Positions 20,411 to 34,210 are shown, counted from the stretch's first letter. The stretch is 42,162 nucleotides of DNA from Marmoricola sp. (GCF_025965085.1 NZ_JAOPXP010000089.1:1-42162), one strand, 5' to 3'. The notes: a model not told the origin generated them from the letters alone. Program-made: numbers and translations.

Positions 20411-20761
20411 CTACTCGGCAGACTGGTCGGCGGCGGGTGCCTGCGGCGCGGGGACGCTGGCGGCGAGGGCCTCTGCGGCGATCTCGTCGGGGTCGATGTC
20501 CTCGCACGTGAGCAGGTCCTCGTTGATCTCGCGCAGCGCGATGGACAACGGCTTCTCCTGCACGTGGGTGTCCACGAGCGGGCCGACGTACTCCAGCAGG
20601 CCCTCGCCGAGCTGGGAGTAGTAGGCGTTGATCTGGCGTGCACGCTTGGCGCTGTAGAGCACCAGCTTGTACTTGGAGTCGGTCTTGGTCAGCAGGTCGT
20701 CGATCGGGGGGTTGGTGATCCCCAGTGCGACGGGCTGGGCGCCGGAACCGGACATGCTCAT
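20411..20761 (-). CDS. rpoZ: RNA polymerase omega subunit
   Basis: 116 aa ...[52 protein letters not shown].... Confidence 0.96.
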   Translation of the reverse strand: MSMSGSGAQPVALGITNPPIDDLLTKTDSKYKLVLYSAKRARQINAYYSQLGEGLLEYVGPLVDTHVQEKPLSIALREINEDLLTCEDIDPDEIAAEALAASVPAPQAPAADQSAE

Positions 20762-20813
20762 GGAGCCTCACTCACAAAGATTGGTTCTGCCAACGACGAC
20801 CCACGAGGGTCGG

Positions 20814-21413
20814 TCATTGCCCGGGGGACGCCCCGGACCGCATCAACTCTACCAATTCCTCGCCCGCATCGTGAATCTGACGGTTCACGATGGTGACGTC
20901 GAACTCCGACTCGGCGGCCAGCTCGCTCCGAGCGCTCTGCAGGCGGAGCTCCCGCTCGGCCTCCGTCTCGGTGCCACGGCCGACCAGACGGCGTACGAGC
21001 TCCTCCCAGGACGGCGGGGCCAGGAACACGAACAGTGCCTCGGGCATCCGCTCGCGGACCTGCCGGGCGCCCTGGAGGTCGATCTCGAGGAGGGCCGGAC
21101 GTCCCCCGGCCAGGGCCTCGACGACGGGCTGGCGGGGGGTCCCGTAGCGGGCACCGCGGTGCACCACGGCCCACTCCAGCAGCTCGTCCTCGGCCACCAT
21201 CCGGTCGAACTCCGTCTCGGAGACGAAGTGGTAGTGGACGCCGTCCTGCTCCCCCGGCCGGCGACGGCGGGTGGTCGCGGACACCGAGATCCAGATCTCG
21301 GGGTGGTGCTCACGCACCCACGCGGTGAGGGTGCCCTTGCCCACCGCGGTGGGACCGGCGAGAACGGTCAGGCGAGAGGCAGTCGGAGATCCGGGGAGGG
21401 ACACCCTCGTCAC
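20814..21413 (-). CDS. gmk: guanylate kinase
   Basis: 199 aa [59 protein letters not shown]. Confidence 0.97.
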   Translation of the reverse strand: MTRVSLPGSPTASRLTVLAGPTAVGKGTLTAWVREHHPEIWISVSATTRRRRPGEQDGVHYHFVSETEFDRMVAEDELLEWAVVHRGARYGTPRQPVVEALAGGRPALLEIDLQGARQVRERMPEALFVFLAPPSWEELVRRLVGRGTETEAERELRLQSARSELAAESEFDVTIVNRQIHDAGEELVELMRSGASPGQ

Positions 21414-21727
21414 TCGGAGGCGAACTCGGCCACGAGCGCGGCGACCTGCTTGGCGCCGAGCCCCCGGACGCGGCGGGTCTCGGAGATCTTCAGCTTCTCC
21501 ATCACCTGCAGCGCCCGGACCTTGCCGATGCCCGGCATGGACTGGAGGAGCTCCTTGACCCGCATCTTGCCGATGACCTCGTTCGACTGGGCCTCGGCGA
21601 CCACGTCTGCCAGCGACGCACCGGAGTGCTTGAGCCGGTTCTTGACCTCTGCTCGCTCGCGACGGGAGGCTGCTGCCTTGTCGAGAGCGGCCTGGCGCTG
21701 CTCAGGTGTGAGGGGTGGCAAGGCCAC
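21410..21727 (-). CDS. mihF: actinobacterial integration host factor (mIHF); GTG start at 21727 likely
   Basis: [94 protein letters not shown]. Confidence 0.93.
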   Translation of the reverse strand: MALPPLTPEQRQAALDKAAASRRERAEVKNRLKHSGASLADVVAEAQSNEVIGKMRVKELLQSMPGIGKVRALQVMEKLKISETRRVRGLGAKQVAALVAEFASE

Positions 21728-21909
21728 TGCGGATTCCTCGACTTCCTGCTCGACTGCTTCGAGCGGGTGAATGTCTGGGGGGTGCCCGGCAAGTCCGGAC
21801 ACCGGCAATCTAGTCACGCCCAGCAACACCTGCAACGCGAGGGGGCCTCAGGTGGTCGACCAGAGACCAAGGTCACGGCGTGGGCCCACCCGGGGCCACG
21901 TCGGCCGGC

Positions 21910-22365
21910 TCAGCTCAGGCCGAGGTTGACCTTGCAGACGTCTCGACCCTGCTGCTCGATGCCGCTCACCGCTGCCACGACGTCCTCGGTGCCGATCTGC
22001 CCGGCCGCGTCCGCGATCAGCTTCCGGTCGGCGGCGGCCAGGCCCGCGGGCGGCTTGCCGTCCTTGAAGGCCGACGGCTTCACCCCCGCGTCGTCCAGGG
22101 CACCGTCGAGCGCCTCGAGCGCCCCGATGAAGACCTGCCACTCGTCGGTGAGGTCGGAGGGCGCCTTCTCCGCCAGGTCTCGCAGGAGAGGCAGGTTGCT
22201 CAGCAGCGCCGAGGGCGACCCGGACCCGACCATGTCCGCGATCTGCTGGTTGCCCGCCTCGAGAGCGCTGCAGTAGTCCCCACCCGGAGCGCCGCATCCG
22301 GCGAGAGCCACGAGCAGTGTGGACACCAGAGCCCCCGTCAGCCTGGCCGTTGCACCGCGCCTCAC
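21910..22365 (-). CDS. small lipoprotein of unknown function
   Basis: 151 aa; signal peptide with lipobox LVALAGC; ATGA-type overlap with the pyrF stop. Confidence 0.75.
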   Translation of the reverse strand: MRRGATARLTGALVSTLLVALAGCGAPGGDYCSALEAGNQQIADMVGSGSPSALLSNLPLLRDLAEKAPSDLTDEWQVFIGALEALDGALDDAGVKPSAFKDGKPPAGLAAADRKLIADAAGQIGTEDVVAAVSGIEQQGRDVCKVNLGLS

Positions 22366-23231
22366 CGCCCGCTCCGGAGGGCGCTGAAGGCGTCCAGGGA
22401 CCTGCCCACGGCGGCGTGCAGCGCTCCCTCGTCGGGCCCGGCACCCAGGATCTCGCGTGAGCTGGAGGGCAGGACGAGGTCGATGACGTCACCGAAGATG
22501 CGGCGTACGTCGTCGGTCGTGCCACCCTGGGCGCCTATCCCGGGCACCAGCAACGGACCGTTGATCGCGAGGTCCTCGGTGGTCTCGGAGATGGTCGCCC
22601 CCACCACGGCGCCCAGGAAGCCCATGGGCGCCTGCTCGGCGTTGAGGTCCCGGAGCTCGTCGAGCACGGCGCCGGCCACGGTCCGGCCAGACGATGTGCG
22701 GGCGTGCTGGAACTGCGGGGCCTCCGGGTTCGAGGTGAGCGCCAGCACGAACATGCCCTTGCCGTGCTCGCGGGCGGTCTCGACCATCGGGGTGAGACTG
22801 CCGAAGCCGAGGTACGGCGTCGCGGTGATCGCGTCCACCGCCATCGGCGACCTCGGGTCGAGGTAGGCGTCGGCGTACGCCTGGGCGGTCGAGCCGATGT
22901 CGCCCCGCTTCACGTCGAGCACGACGAGCGCGCCGGCCTCCCGGCAGGTCTCGACCACCCGCTCCAGGACCGCGATGCCGCGGGAGCCGAACCGCTCGAA
23001 GAACGCGGACTGCGGCTTCACCGCGGCGACCCGGGGGGCGAGCGCCTCAGCGGCGCCGAGGGCGAACTTCTCCAGTCCGTTGACCGAGTCGGTCAGGCCC
23101 CAGGCGTCGAGCAGCCCGGCGTGCGGGTCGATGCCGGCGCACAGGGGGCCGCGCCCGTCCATGGCCTCGCGGAGCCGCGCCCCGAAGCCGGGGGTCGCCT
23201 GGTGTGGCCGGCTCGTGCCCGACTCGGTCAT
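22362..23231 (-). CDS. pyrF: orotidine 5'-phosphate decarboxylase
   Basis: From ATG 23231: [41 protein letters not shown]...VVLDVKRGDIGSTAQAYADAYL; ATGA overlap with pyrD. Confidence 0.95.
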   Translation of the reverse strand: MTESGTSRPHQATPGFGARLREAMDGRGPLCAGIDPHAGLLDAWGLTDSVNGLEKFALGAAEALAPRVAAVKPQSAFFERFGSRGIAVLERVVETCREAGALVVLDVKRGDIGSTAQAYADAYLDPRSPMAVDAITATPYLGFGSLTPMVETAREHGKGMFVLALTSNPEAPQFQHARTSSGRTVAGAVLDELRDLNAEQAPMGFLGAVVGATISETTEDLAINGPLLVPGIGAQGGTTDDVRRIFGDVIDLVLPSSSREILGAGPDEGALHAAVGRSLDAFSALRSGR

Positions 23232-24408
23232 GGCTGCTCCCCCGTTGCCGTGCCTGTTCCCGGGCCTGTTCCCGGGCCTGTTCCAGAACCTGGCCCGGCT
23301 CCCGTTCCGGGGAGGTTGGTGGGGCGTGTCGCCCGGTCCGTCGTCGCCGGCTCCTGCACCAGCCTCCGGGAGAGCCGCGTGTTCATCCGGGCCGGCCACC
23401 AGGGCCCTTCGTACACGAAACCGGTGTAGGCCTGCAGCAGGTCGGCTCCGGCTGCCAGCCGCTCGACCATGTCGTCGGCTGTGGTGATGCCTCCGACCCC
23501 GATGAGCGTGAGGTCCGGGCCCACCCGGTCGCGCAGGAGCCGGATCACCTCGGTCGCCCGGCTGCGCAGAGGCGGTCCGGACAGTCCTCCGCCGCCTGCG
23601 GCCTCCACCTGCTGCGGGCTCGAGGAGAGCCCCTGGCGCGAGATGGTCGTGTTCGTCGCCACGATCCCGTCGAGGCCGAGCGCCACGGCCAGGTCGGCCA
23701 CCTCGAGCACGTCCTCGTCGCTCAGGTCGGGGGCGATCTTCACGAGGAGGGGAACGTGCCGGTCGGTGACGTCGTCGGCGCGGCGGCGTACCGCCCGGAG
23801 CAACGGATCGAGGCGACTGACGGCCTGCAGGTCGCGCAGCCCGGGGGTGTTGGGTGACGAGACGTTCACGACCAGGTAGTCGGCGTGCGGTGCCAGGAGC
23901 CGGGTGCTCTTCTCGTAGTCGGCCACCGCGTCGTCCTCGGGGACGGCCTTGGTCTTCCCGATGTTGATCCCCAGCGGTACGCCGCTGCGGCGCCCCGTGC
24001 GGTCCACGCGGCGGGAGGCAAGGCGTCCCGCGACGACCTCCGCACCGTCGTTGTTGAAGCCCATCCGGTTGACCACGGCCCGGTCGGCCGGGAGCCGCGC
24101 GAGCCGTGGCCTGGGGTTGCCGGGCTGCGGCTCACCGGTCACGGTGCCGATCTCGACGAACCCGAAGCCCATGTTGGCCAGCGCGTCGATGCCGACGGCG
24201 TTCTTGTCGAACCCGGCGGCCAGCCCGAGCAGTCCCGGGAAGTCCAGCCCCATCACCCGAGAGGTGCGCGCGGGGTCGACCCTGCTGACCCGCCCGCCGA
24301 CCAGCCGGGTGATCGGCTGGGCCGCCCGGATGGCACGGAAGGCGAGATGGTGGGCGCTCTCGGCGTCCGTGCGGGTCAGGACCCGGTCGAAGAGCTGCCG
24401 GTAGGCGC

Positions 24409-24412
<4 letters not shown>
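23228..24412 (-). CDS. pyrD: quinone-dependent dihydroorotate dehydrogenase
   Basis: From GTG 24412: [37 protein letters not shown]...[30 protein letters not shown]...[19 protein letters not shown]-rich repetitive C-terminus. Confidence 0.95.
23253..23284. repeat. 12-nt tandem repeat (CCTGTTCCCGGG x2 + 8 nt) inside the pyrD 3' end
   Basis: cctgttcccggg cctgttcccggg cctgttcc read directly; encodes the [11 protein letters not shown] tail of PyrD. Confidence 0.85.
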
Positions 24413-27696
<3,284 letters not shown>

Positions 27697-27697
27697 G

Positions 27698-28951
27698 TCA
27701 GTTGCCGCCTTCTTCGTCGGTGGATGAGGAGCGCGCTCCGGCGTGCGTCTCGACACCACTCGACCTCGTGGCCGAGACTGCTTCGCCGCTCACCGGGTCT
27801 CGAGACGGGTCTTGTCGACCCTTCTCGACCTCCTCGCTTCGCTGGGACATGAGAGAGGTGAACCGGTCGAAGAGGTACGCAGCGTCGTGCGGGCCGGCCG
27901 CTGCCTCCGGGTGGTACTGCACCGAGAAGCTCTTCAGCCGGCCCTCGTCGTCACGCAGCTCGAGGCCCTCGACGACGTCGTCGTTGAGGCAGACGTGGCT
28001 GACCGTGACCACGCCGTGGGGCGTCTCGGTGGCTCCCTCGAGCGGCGCGTCGACGGCGAACCCGTGGTTGTGCGCGGTGATCTCGACCTTGCCGGTGGTG
28101 CGGTCCATCACCGGCTGGTTGATGCCGCGGTGGCCGTACTTGAGCTTGTAGGTGCCGAAGCCCAGCGCCCGACCGAACAGCTGGTTGCCGAAGCAGATCC
28201 CGAAGTAGGGCAGGCCCGCGTCGAGGGCGCCCCGGAGCAGCTCGATCTGGTCGGTGGTGGCCGCCGGGTCCCCGGGCCCGTTGGAGAAGAACAAGCCGTC
28301 CGGTCGCACCGCCAGCACCTCGTCGAGCGTCGAGGTGGCCGGCAGCACGTGGACCTCGATACCGCGTTCGGCCATCATCCGCGGGGTGTTGGACTTGATG
28401 CCGAGGTCGACGGCAGCGACGGTGAACCGCTTCTCGCCGATCGCCGGGACGACGTACGCCTCCTGGGTGGAGACCTCGCCGGCCAGCTCGGACCCGGCCA
28501 TCTCGGCCGAGCCCCTGACCCGGGCCAGCAGCGCCTCGGCGTCAGCGGACTCGGAGGAGATCCCGACCCGCATCGCGCCGCGCTCGCGCAGATGGCGGGT
28601 CAGCGCTCGCGTGTCGACCCCGCTGATGCCGACCACGCCCTGCTCGCGGAGCTCGTCGTCGAGGGAGCGGCTCGAGCGCCAGCTGGAGGGGACCCGGGCG
28701 GGGTCGCGGACGACGTACCCGCTCACCCAGATGCGCCGCGACTCGACGTCCTCGTCGTTCATGCCGGTGTTGCCGATGTGCGGGCTGGTCATCACCACCA
28801 CCTGCCGGTGGTACGACGGGTCGGTGAGCGTCTCCTGGTAGCCGGTCATGCCGGTGGAGAACACCGCCTCGCCGAAGGTCTCGCCGGTCGCCCCGTAGGA
28901 CTCCCCGCGGAACACCCGCCCGTCCTCGAGGACGAGGATCGCCTCAGTCAT
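27698..28951 (-). CDS. carA: carbamoyl-phosphate synthase small subunit with unusual C-terminal tail
   Basis: 417 aa [47 protein letters not shown]...[16 protein letters not shown]...; about 48 extra residues after FTSLM. Confidence 0.97.
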   Translation of the reverse strand: MTEAILVLEDGRVFRGESYGATGETFGEAVFSTGMTGYQETLTDPSYHRQVVVMTSPHIGNTGMNDEDVESRRIWVSGYVVRDPARVPSSWRSSRSLDDELREQGVVGISGVDTRALTRHLRERGAMRVGISSESADAEALLARVRGSAEMAGSELAGEVSTQEAYVVPAIGEKRFTVAAVDLGIKSNTPRMMAERGIEVHVLPATSTLDEVLAVRPDGLFFSNGPGDPAATTDQIELLRGALDAGLPYFGICFGNQLFGRALGFGTYKLKYGHRGINQPVMDRTTGKVEITAHNHGFAVDAPLEGATETPHGVVTVSHVCLNDDVVEGLELRDDEGRLKSFSVQYHPEAAAGPHDAAYLFDRFTSLMSQRSEEVEKGRQDPSRDPVSGEAVSATRSSGVETHAGARSSSTDEEGGN

Positions 28952-28998
28952 GCATTGCTCCTTGGTGTCTGCAGGCTGTCTTCGAAGATGATGAGCAT

Positions 28999-30276
28999 TC
29001 AGGCCAGGCCTCCGTCGAGGACCGTCGGCACGCCGCGCAGTACCGTCGCGACGACGGCTCCGGTCAGCTTCCGCTCGTGCCAGGGGTTGTTGCGCGAGAG
29101 CGACGCCGAGGCGGCACGGTCGACCACCACGACTGCGGCTGGGTCGACGAGGGTGAGGTTGGCCGGCTGCCCCACGGCCAGCGTCCCGCCGTGGCCGTCG
29201 AGACCGGCGATGCGCGCGGGGTTCTGCGACATCACGCGGGCCACGTCGCTCCAGGTCATGGCGCCCGAGGTCACCATCACCTCGCTGACCACCGAGAGTG
29301 CGGTCTCCAGACCGAGCATCCCGAAGGCGGCGTCGACGAACGCGTGCTCCTTGTCGTGCCGAGCGTGCGGCGCGTGGTCGGTGGCGACCGCGTCGATCGT
29401 CCCGTCGGCCAGCGCGTCGCGCAGCGCGGCGACGTCCTCGTCGGGACGCAGCGGAGGGTTGACCTTGAAGACCGGGTCGTACCCCCTCAGCAGGTCGGCC
29501 GTCAGCAGCAGGTGGTGGGGCGTCACCTCGGCTGTGACGTCGATGCCCTGGCCTTTCGCCCAGCGCAGCACCTCGACCGACCCAGCGGTGGAGACGTGCG
29601 CGACGTGCAGCCGGCTGTTGGTGTGCCGCGCGAGCATCACGTCGCGCGCGACGATCGTCTCCTCGGCGATGCCGGGCCAGCCGGGGAGCCCGAGCCGGCC
29701 GGAGAGCTCACCCTCGTGGCAGCACGCGGTGGGGCCGGCGAGGTCGGGGTCCTGCGAGTGCTGGGAGATGACGCCGCCGAACGCCCGGACGTACTCCAGC
29801 GCGCGCCGCATCACCCGCGCGTCGTGCACGCACCTGCCGTCGTCGGAGAACACGCGCACCCTGGCCCGTGACCGTGCCATCAGGCCCAGCTCGGCGAGCT
29901 CCTGGCCGCCGAGCCCGTGGGTCACCGCGCCCACCGGCTGCACGTCGACGAGCCCGGCCAGCCGGCCGAGGTCGAGGACCCGCTCGGCGGCCTCCGCGGT
30001 GTCGGTGACGGGCGAGGTGTTGGCCATGGCGAGCACGGCCGTGAAGCCGCCGAGCGCAGCAGCCCTCGATCCGGTGAGCACCGTCTCCGCGTCCTCACGG
30101 CCGGGCTCCCGCAGGTGGGTGTGCAGGTCGACGAACCCGGGGAGCGCGACCAGGCCTTCGGCGTCGATGACCCGGGCGCCGGCAGGCGCCTCCCCGACGA
30201 GGACCCCGTTGTCGACGTACAGGTCCCGGGGCTCTCCCCCGAGGGGGGACGCACCCTTGATCACGAGCGCGGTCAC
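28999..30276 (-). CDS. pyrC: dihydroorotase
   Basis: 425 aa ...[46 protein letters not shown]...[15 protein letters not shown]. Confidence 0.97.
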   Translation of the reverse strand: MTALVIKGASPLGGEPRDLYVDNGVLVGEAPAGARVIDAEGLVALPGFVDLHTHLREPGREDAETVLTGSRAAALGGFTAVLAMANTSPVTDTAEAAERVLDLGRLAGLVDVQPVGAVTHGLGGQELAELGLMARSRARVRVFSDDGRCVHDARVMRRALEYVRAFGGVISQHSQDPDLAGPTACCHEGELSGRLGLPGWPGIAEETIVARDVMLARHTNSRLHVAHVSTAGSVEVLRWAKGQGIDVTAEVTPHHLLLTADLLRGYDPVFKVNPPLRPDEDVAALRDALADGTIDAVATDHAPHARHDKEHAFVDAAFGMLGLETALSVVSEVMVTSGAMTWSDVARVMSQNPARIAGLDGHGGTLAVGQPANLTLVDPAAVVVVDRAASASLSRNNPWHERKLTGAVVATVLRGVPTVLDGGLA

Positions 30277-31208
30277 TGGGCGCTCCCTTCGCCGGCGAGC
30301 AGGTGGTAGAGCACGGACATCCGGATCGCGACCCCGGCGGAGACCTGGTCGAGCACCGCGGACTGCGCGGCGTCGGCCGCGTCCGCGGCGATCTCGAGGC
30401 CGCGGTTCATCGGTCCCGGATGGCAGATGGGCGCGTCGGGCTTGAGCACCGCGAGGCGGTCACGGGTCAGTCCGTAGCCGACGGTGTACTCCCGTGCGCT
30501 CGGGAAGAACGCGCCGCTCATCCGCTCGCGCTGGACGCGGAGCATCATCACGGCGTCGGCGTCGGGCAGCACCTCGTCGAGGTCGTACGACGTCTCGAAC
30601 CCGGCGTCCTTCGACCAGGCGGTCACTCCCGCCGGCATCAGCGTCGGCGGGGCCACCACGGTCACGTGCGCCCCGAGCTTGGTGAGCAGCAGGACGTTGC
30701 TGCGGAAGACCCGGCTGTGCGTCACGTCGCCCACGATCGCGATGTGCCGGTCCTCCAGGGAGCCCATCCGGCGCTGCAGCGTGTAGGCGTCCAGCAGCGC
30801 CTGCGTGGGATGCTCGTGCGTCCCGTCACCGGCGTTGATCACCACGGCGTCGGTCCACTGGCTGACCTGCTGCGCGGCGCCGCTGGCCGCGTGCCGGATC
30901 ACCAGCCCGTCGACCCCCATCGCCGCGACCGTGAGCACCGTGTCGCGCAGGCTCTCGCCCTTGCTGACGCTGGACCCCTTGGCGGAGACGTTGATGACGT
31001 CGGCGGAGAGCCACTTGCCGGCGATCTCGAAGGACGAGCGAGTGCGCGTGGAGTCCTCGAAGAACAGGTTGACCACGGTGCGGCCGCGCAGGGCGGGCAG
31101 CTTCTTGACCGACCGCCTCTGCACGTCGTGCATCTCAGCGGCCGTGTCGAACAGGGTCGCGACGTCGGCCAGGTCCAGGTCGTCGATGGAGAGCAGGTGC
31201 TTGTTCAT
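30273..31208 (-). CDS. pyrB: aspartate carbamoyltransferase catalytic subunit
   Basis: 311 aa ...[46 protein letters not shown]...[15 protein letters not shown]. Confidence 0.98.
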   Translation of the reverse strand: MNKHLLSIDDLDLADVATLFDTAAEMHDVQRRSVKKLPALRGRTVVNLFFEDSTRTRSSFEIAGKWLSADVINVSAKGSSVSKGESLRDTVLTVAAMGVDGLVIRHAASGAAQQVSQWTDAVVINAGDGTHEHPTQALLDAYTLQRRMGSLEDRHIAIVGDVTHSRVFRSNVLLLTKLGAHVTVVAPPTLMPAGVTAWSKDAGFETSYDLDEVLPDADAVMMLRVQRERMSGAFFPSAREYTVGYGLTRDRLAVLKPDAPICHPGPMNRGLEIAADAADAAQSAVLDQVSAGVAIRMSVLYHLLAGEGSAQ

Positions 31209-31837
31209 GCCGGCCTCCCCTCGCCGGCGGCGGTCGGAGCTATGCGCACCTCGTCGTACCCGTCGGACTCCTCGAGCCGCACCATCACGCGCTCGGTGCG
31301 GGCACTCGGCAGGTTCTTGCCGACGTGGTCGGCGCGGATCGGGAGCTCGCGGTGCCCCCGGTCGACGAGTACGGCGAGCCGCACCGTCGCGGGCCGGCCG
31401 AGGTCGTTCATCGCGTCGAGGGCGGCGCGCACGGTGCGCCCGGAGAAGAGCACGTCGTCGACCAGGACGACGACCTTCCCGTCGACCCCACCGGGCGGCA
31501 TCACCGTGTGGTGCGGTCCGCGGGTGGGGTGCTTGCGCAGGTCGTCGCGGTACATCGTGATGTCGAGGGTCCCCAGCGGCACCTGGCCACCCTCCACCTT
31601 CGCGATCCGGTCGGCGATGCGGCTGGCGAGGTGGACGCCACGCGTCGGGATGCCGAGCAGGACGAGGTCCTCGAGGCCCTTGTTGCGCTCGAGGATCTCG
31701 TGGGAGATCCGAGTCAGTGCCCGGGAGATGTCACGGGCGTCGAGAACTGTGCGTCCCTCGAGGGCTCCCCCCCGGAAGGACCCGTCGGGCGACTCTTCAG
31801 GGGTGGTCGGGACAGATGCGGACTGGGCAGAAGCCAC
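31205..31837 (-). CDS. pyrR: bifunctional pyr operon regulator/uracil phosphoribosyltransferase
   Basis: 210 aa (GTG start) ...[51 protein letters not shown]...[21 protein letters not shown]. Confidence 0.97.
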   Translation of the reverse strand: MASAQSASVPTTPEESPDGSFRGGALEGRTVLDARDISRALTRISHEILERNKGLEDLVLLGIPTRGVHLASRIADRIAKVEGGQVPLGTLDITMYRDDLRKHPTRGPHHTVMPPGGVDGKVVVLVDDVLFSGRTVRAALDAMNDLGRPATVRLAVLVDRGHRELPIRADHVGKNLPSARTERVMVRLEESDGYDEVRIAPTAAGEGRPA

Positions 31838-31847
31838 CAGCGCCGGA

Positions 31848-31872
31848 CCTCCTTCTCCGCCTCACAGGACGG
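31848..31872 (-). promoter_or_regulatory. PyrR-binding-loop motif abutting the pyrR Shine-Dalgarno
   Basis: Minus strand CCGTCCTGTGAGGCGGAGAAGGAGG: CG-U-CC-UGUGA-GG-CG fits the UCCNGNGAGG PyrR loop; AGGAGG SD at 31853-31848. Confidence 0.7.
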
Positions 31873-32041
31873 CTCGTTAAAGGATGTCGATCGCTGCCGA
31901 CCCTAGCAGCCGGTCCTCCCACCCGAGCACCCGAGGCGACCCCCGTCCACCGACCGGGCACTTGTGTCCCGCCGTACGACGCCGACCGGGCACCCCTGGT
32001 TGGCCACATCGACTGCGAGTGCCGACCGGCGGCCCTGGGGG

Positions 32042-32536
32042 CTACTCCGGCAGCGGCGGACCCACCACCTGGAGTCCGTACCGGGGACCGACCTCGTTCC
32101 ACCGCCCGATCTCCTCCTCCATCGAGCGGCCCTCGCCGTCGCCGGGGAGGTGCATGCCCGCGGCCGGCACGCCGACCTCGTCGTACAGGCCCATCAGACC
32201 GCCCGGCGTGGTGAGGGCGAGGAATCGGGCCGGCGCATCACCACGGATCCGGAAGGCGTGCGGCAGACCGAGCGGGAGGAAGAGGAACGCGCCGCCGTAG
32301 AGCTCGTAGGTCGTCTCCCCCGCGCGGTACTCGATCTCGCCCTCCAGCACGAACAGCGCTTCGGCCTCGTTGGTGTGCCGGTGCAGCGGGGTGGCGATCC
32401 CCGGCGGTTGGGTCACGAGCGACATCGCGAGGCTGCCGCCTGTCTGGTCCGCGCTCACCAGGTGCTCGAACAGCGAACCCATGGCCCACGTCCCCGGCCC
32501 CTCGCCTGCTCGGTGTACGACGACGTCCTCGCTCAT
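32042..32536 (-). CDS. cupin-domain protein (quercetin 2,3-dioxygenase-like)
   Basis: From ATG 32536: MSEDVVVHRAGEGPGTWAMGSLFEHLVSADQTGGSLAMSLVTQPPGIATPLHRHTNEAEALFVLEGEIEYRAGE...FLFLPLGLPHAFRI. Confidence 0.83.
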   Translation of the reverse strand: MSEDVVVHRAGEGPGTWAMGSLFEHLVSADQTGGSLAMSLVTQPPGIATPLHRHTNEAEALFVLEGEIEYRAGETTYELYGGAFLFLPLGLPHAFRIRGDAPARFLALTTPGGLMGLYDEVGVPAAGMHLPGDGEGRSMEEEIGRWNEVGPRYGLQVVGPPLPE

Positions 32537-32554
32537 GCCGACTCCCACAAATGA

Positions 32555-32571
32555 TCCGAATTGACTTCGGA
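32555..32571. promoter_or_regulatory. inverted repeat TCCGAA-TTGAC-TTCGGA, candidate TetR operator
   Basis: Perfect 6-bp arms with 5-nt spacer, in the 58-bp divergent region between the cupin and tetR genes; overlaps a -35-like TTGACT. Confidence 0.6.
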
Positions 32572-32594
32572 CGAATACTGCTAGCGTAGGACTC

Positions 32595-33335
32595 GTGCCC
32601 GACCCCGTCAACGGTCCCCGTCGTTACCGCTCACCCCGACGCGAGGAGCAGGCCGCCGCCACCCGCCGCGCGATCCTGCGGGCTGCTCGCGACATGTTCG
32701 TCGAGCAGGGCTACCCGGACACCACCGTCGCCGCGGTCGCGCGACGGGCGGGGGTCTCGGTCGACACGCTCTACGCCAGCGTCGGGCGCAAGCCGCAGCT
32801 GCTGCTCGCCGTGCACGACATGGTGCTCGGCAGCGCGGACGAGCCCGTTGCCGCGGAGCAGCGCGACTACGTGCAGGCGATCCGGTCGGCGCCGGACGCG
32901 AGCTCCAAGATCGCGACGTACGCCGCAGCACTGGGCCGCCTGCTCCCGACCACCGTCCCGCTCGCGGAGTCGCTCCGTGTGGCCGCCCAGTCCGATCCCG
33001 AGTGCCGTGCGGTCTGGGACGGCCTGAACGCGCGCCGGGCCGCCAACATGCTGCTGTTCGCCCGCGACCTCCGCACGACCGGCGAGCTCCGGGAGGACCT
33101 CACCGACGAGGACGTCGCCCACCTCGTCTGGACGATGAACAGTCCCGAGTTCTACCTGCTCGCCACAGCCGGAGGCCGCACCCCCGAGCAGTACGCCGCC
33201 ACCGTGGCCGACGTCTGGACGCGGGGCCTGCTGGCCCGAACCGTCCCGTCTCCTAGGGTGACCGCATGTCCACCAGCGCCTCCCCCACCGGCACCCAGCA
33301 CAGCACCGACGACCCCCGCAACGCGGAGATCCTGA
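32595..33335 (+). CDS. TetR-family transcriptional regulator
   Basis: RREEQAAATRRAILRAARDMFVEQGYPDTTVAAVARRAGVSVDTLYASVGRKPQLLLAVHD HTH; GTG start, C-terminus overlaps the next gene by 70 nt. Confidence 0.88.
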   Translation: MPDPVNGPRRYRSPRREEQAAATRRAILRAARDMFVEQGYPDTTVAAVARRAGVSVDTLYASVGRKPQLLLAVHDMVLGSADEPVAAEQRDYVQAIRSAPDASSKIATYAAALGRLLPTTVPLAESLRVAAQSDPECRAVWDGLNARRAANMLLFARDLRTTGELREDLTDEDVAHLVWTMNSPEFYLLATAGGRTPEQYAATVADVWTRGLLARTVPSPRVTACPPAPPPPAPSTAPTTPATRRS

Positions 33336-34210
33336 TCTGGGTGAACGGCGAGCTGCTGCCTCGGGACCGCGCGGTCGTCTCGGTCTTCGACTCCGGTTTC
33401 GTCCTGGGAGACGGTGTGTGGGAGGGCCTGCGGGTCTCCGCCGGGCATCCGGCCTTCCTCGACCAGCACCTCGACCGGCTCGAGGAAGGTGCCCGCGCGA
33501 TCATGCTCGACCTCGGGCTGGGCCGCGAGGAGCTGACCGAGGCGATCTACGCGACGTTGCGCGCCAACGAGATGACGGACGGCGTGCACGTCCGCCTGAT
33601 GGTGACCCGGGGGGTGAAGTCGACGCCGTACCAGGACCCCCGGATGACGATCGGGCCCGCCACCGTCGTGATCATCGCCGAGCACAAGGAGCCGCTCCCC
33701 GCGACCGTCACCGAGGGGATCACGCTGTTCACCACGCACGTGCGCCGCGCCACCCCGGACACGCTCGACCCGAAGCTGAACGCGCACAGCAAGCTGAACG
33801 ACATCCAGGCGTGCATCCAGGCCTACACCGCCGGCGCCGACGAAGCCCTGATGCTCGACCCCCACGGGTTCGTGGCGACCTGCAACAGCACCCACTTCTT
33901 CATCGTCACCCGCGGCGGGGAGGTGTGGACCTCCGACGGCCGGTTCTGCCTCGCCGGGATCACCCGGGCCAACGTCCTCGAGGTCTGCCGGGCCAACGAC
34001 CTGCCCGCGCGCGAGACGACCTTCAGCCTCACCGACGTCTACAACGCGACCGAGGCGTTCGTGACCGGGACCTACGCCGGCGTCGTCCCTGTGCGCATGG
34101 TCGACGGCCGCACCATCGGCAGCGGCGGTCGCGGACCGGTCGTGCAGCGCCTGCAGGAGCTCTACCAGGACCACGTCGCCCACGACGTCGCCGGCCGGTC
34201 CCACCCATGA
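33266..34210 (+). CDS. class-IV PLP aminotransferase (BCAT/D-amino-acid aminotransferase-like)
   Basis: 314 aa WVNGELLPRDRAVVSVFDSGFVLGDGVWEGLRVSAGHPAFLDQHLDRL...KLNDIQACIQAYTAGADEALMLDPHGFVATCNSTHFFIV; K in LNAHSKLND context. Confidence 0.88.
   Translation: MSTSASPTGTQHSTDDPRNAEILIWVNGELLPRDRAVVSVFDSGFVLGDGVWEGLRVSAGHPAFLDQHLDRLEEGARAIMLDLGLGREELTEAIYATLRANEMTDGVHVRLMVTRGVKSTPYQDPRMTIGPATVVIIAEHKEPLPATVTEGITLFTTHVRRATPDTLDPKLNAHSKLNDIQACIQAYTAGADEALMLDPHGFVATCNSTHFFIVTRGGEVWTSDGRFCLAGITRANVLEVCRANDLPARETTFSLTDVYNATEAFVTGTYAGVVPVRMVDGRTIGSGGRGPVVQRLQELYQDHVAHDVAGRSHP

Noticed and set aside
27743-30445. 900-aa plus-strand ORF, with 732-aa (24586-26784) and 525-aa (30303-31880) plus-strand ORFs
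   Set aside because: Antisense to carB, carA, pyrC, pyrB and pyrR, with no recognisable domains.
33418-34206. 5' part of the 499-aa plus ORF (33418-34917)
   Set aside because: Out-of-frame with the aminotransferase; only the in-frame part from ATG 34207 is a credible protein.
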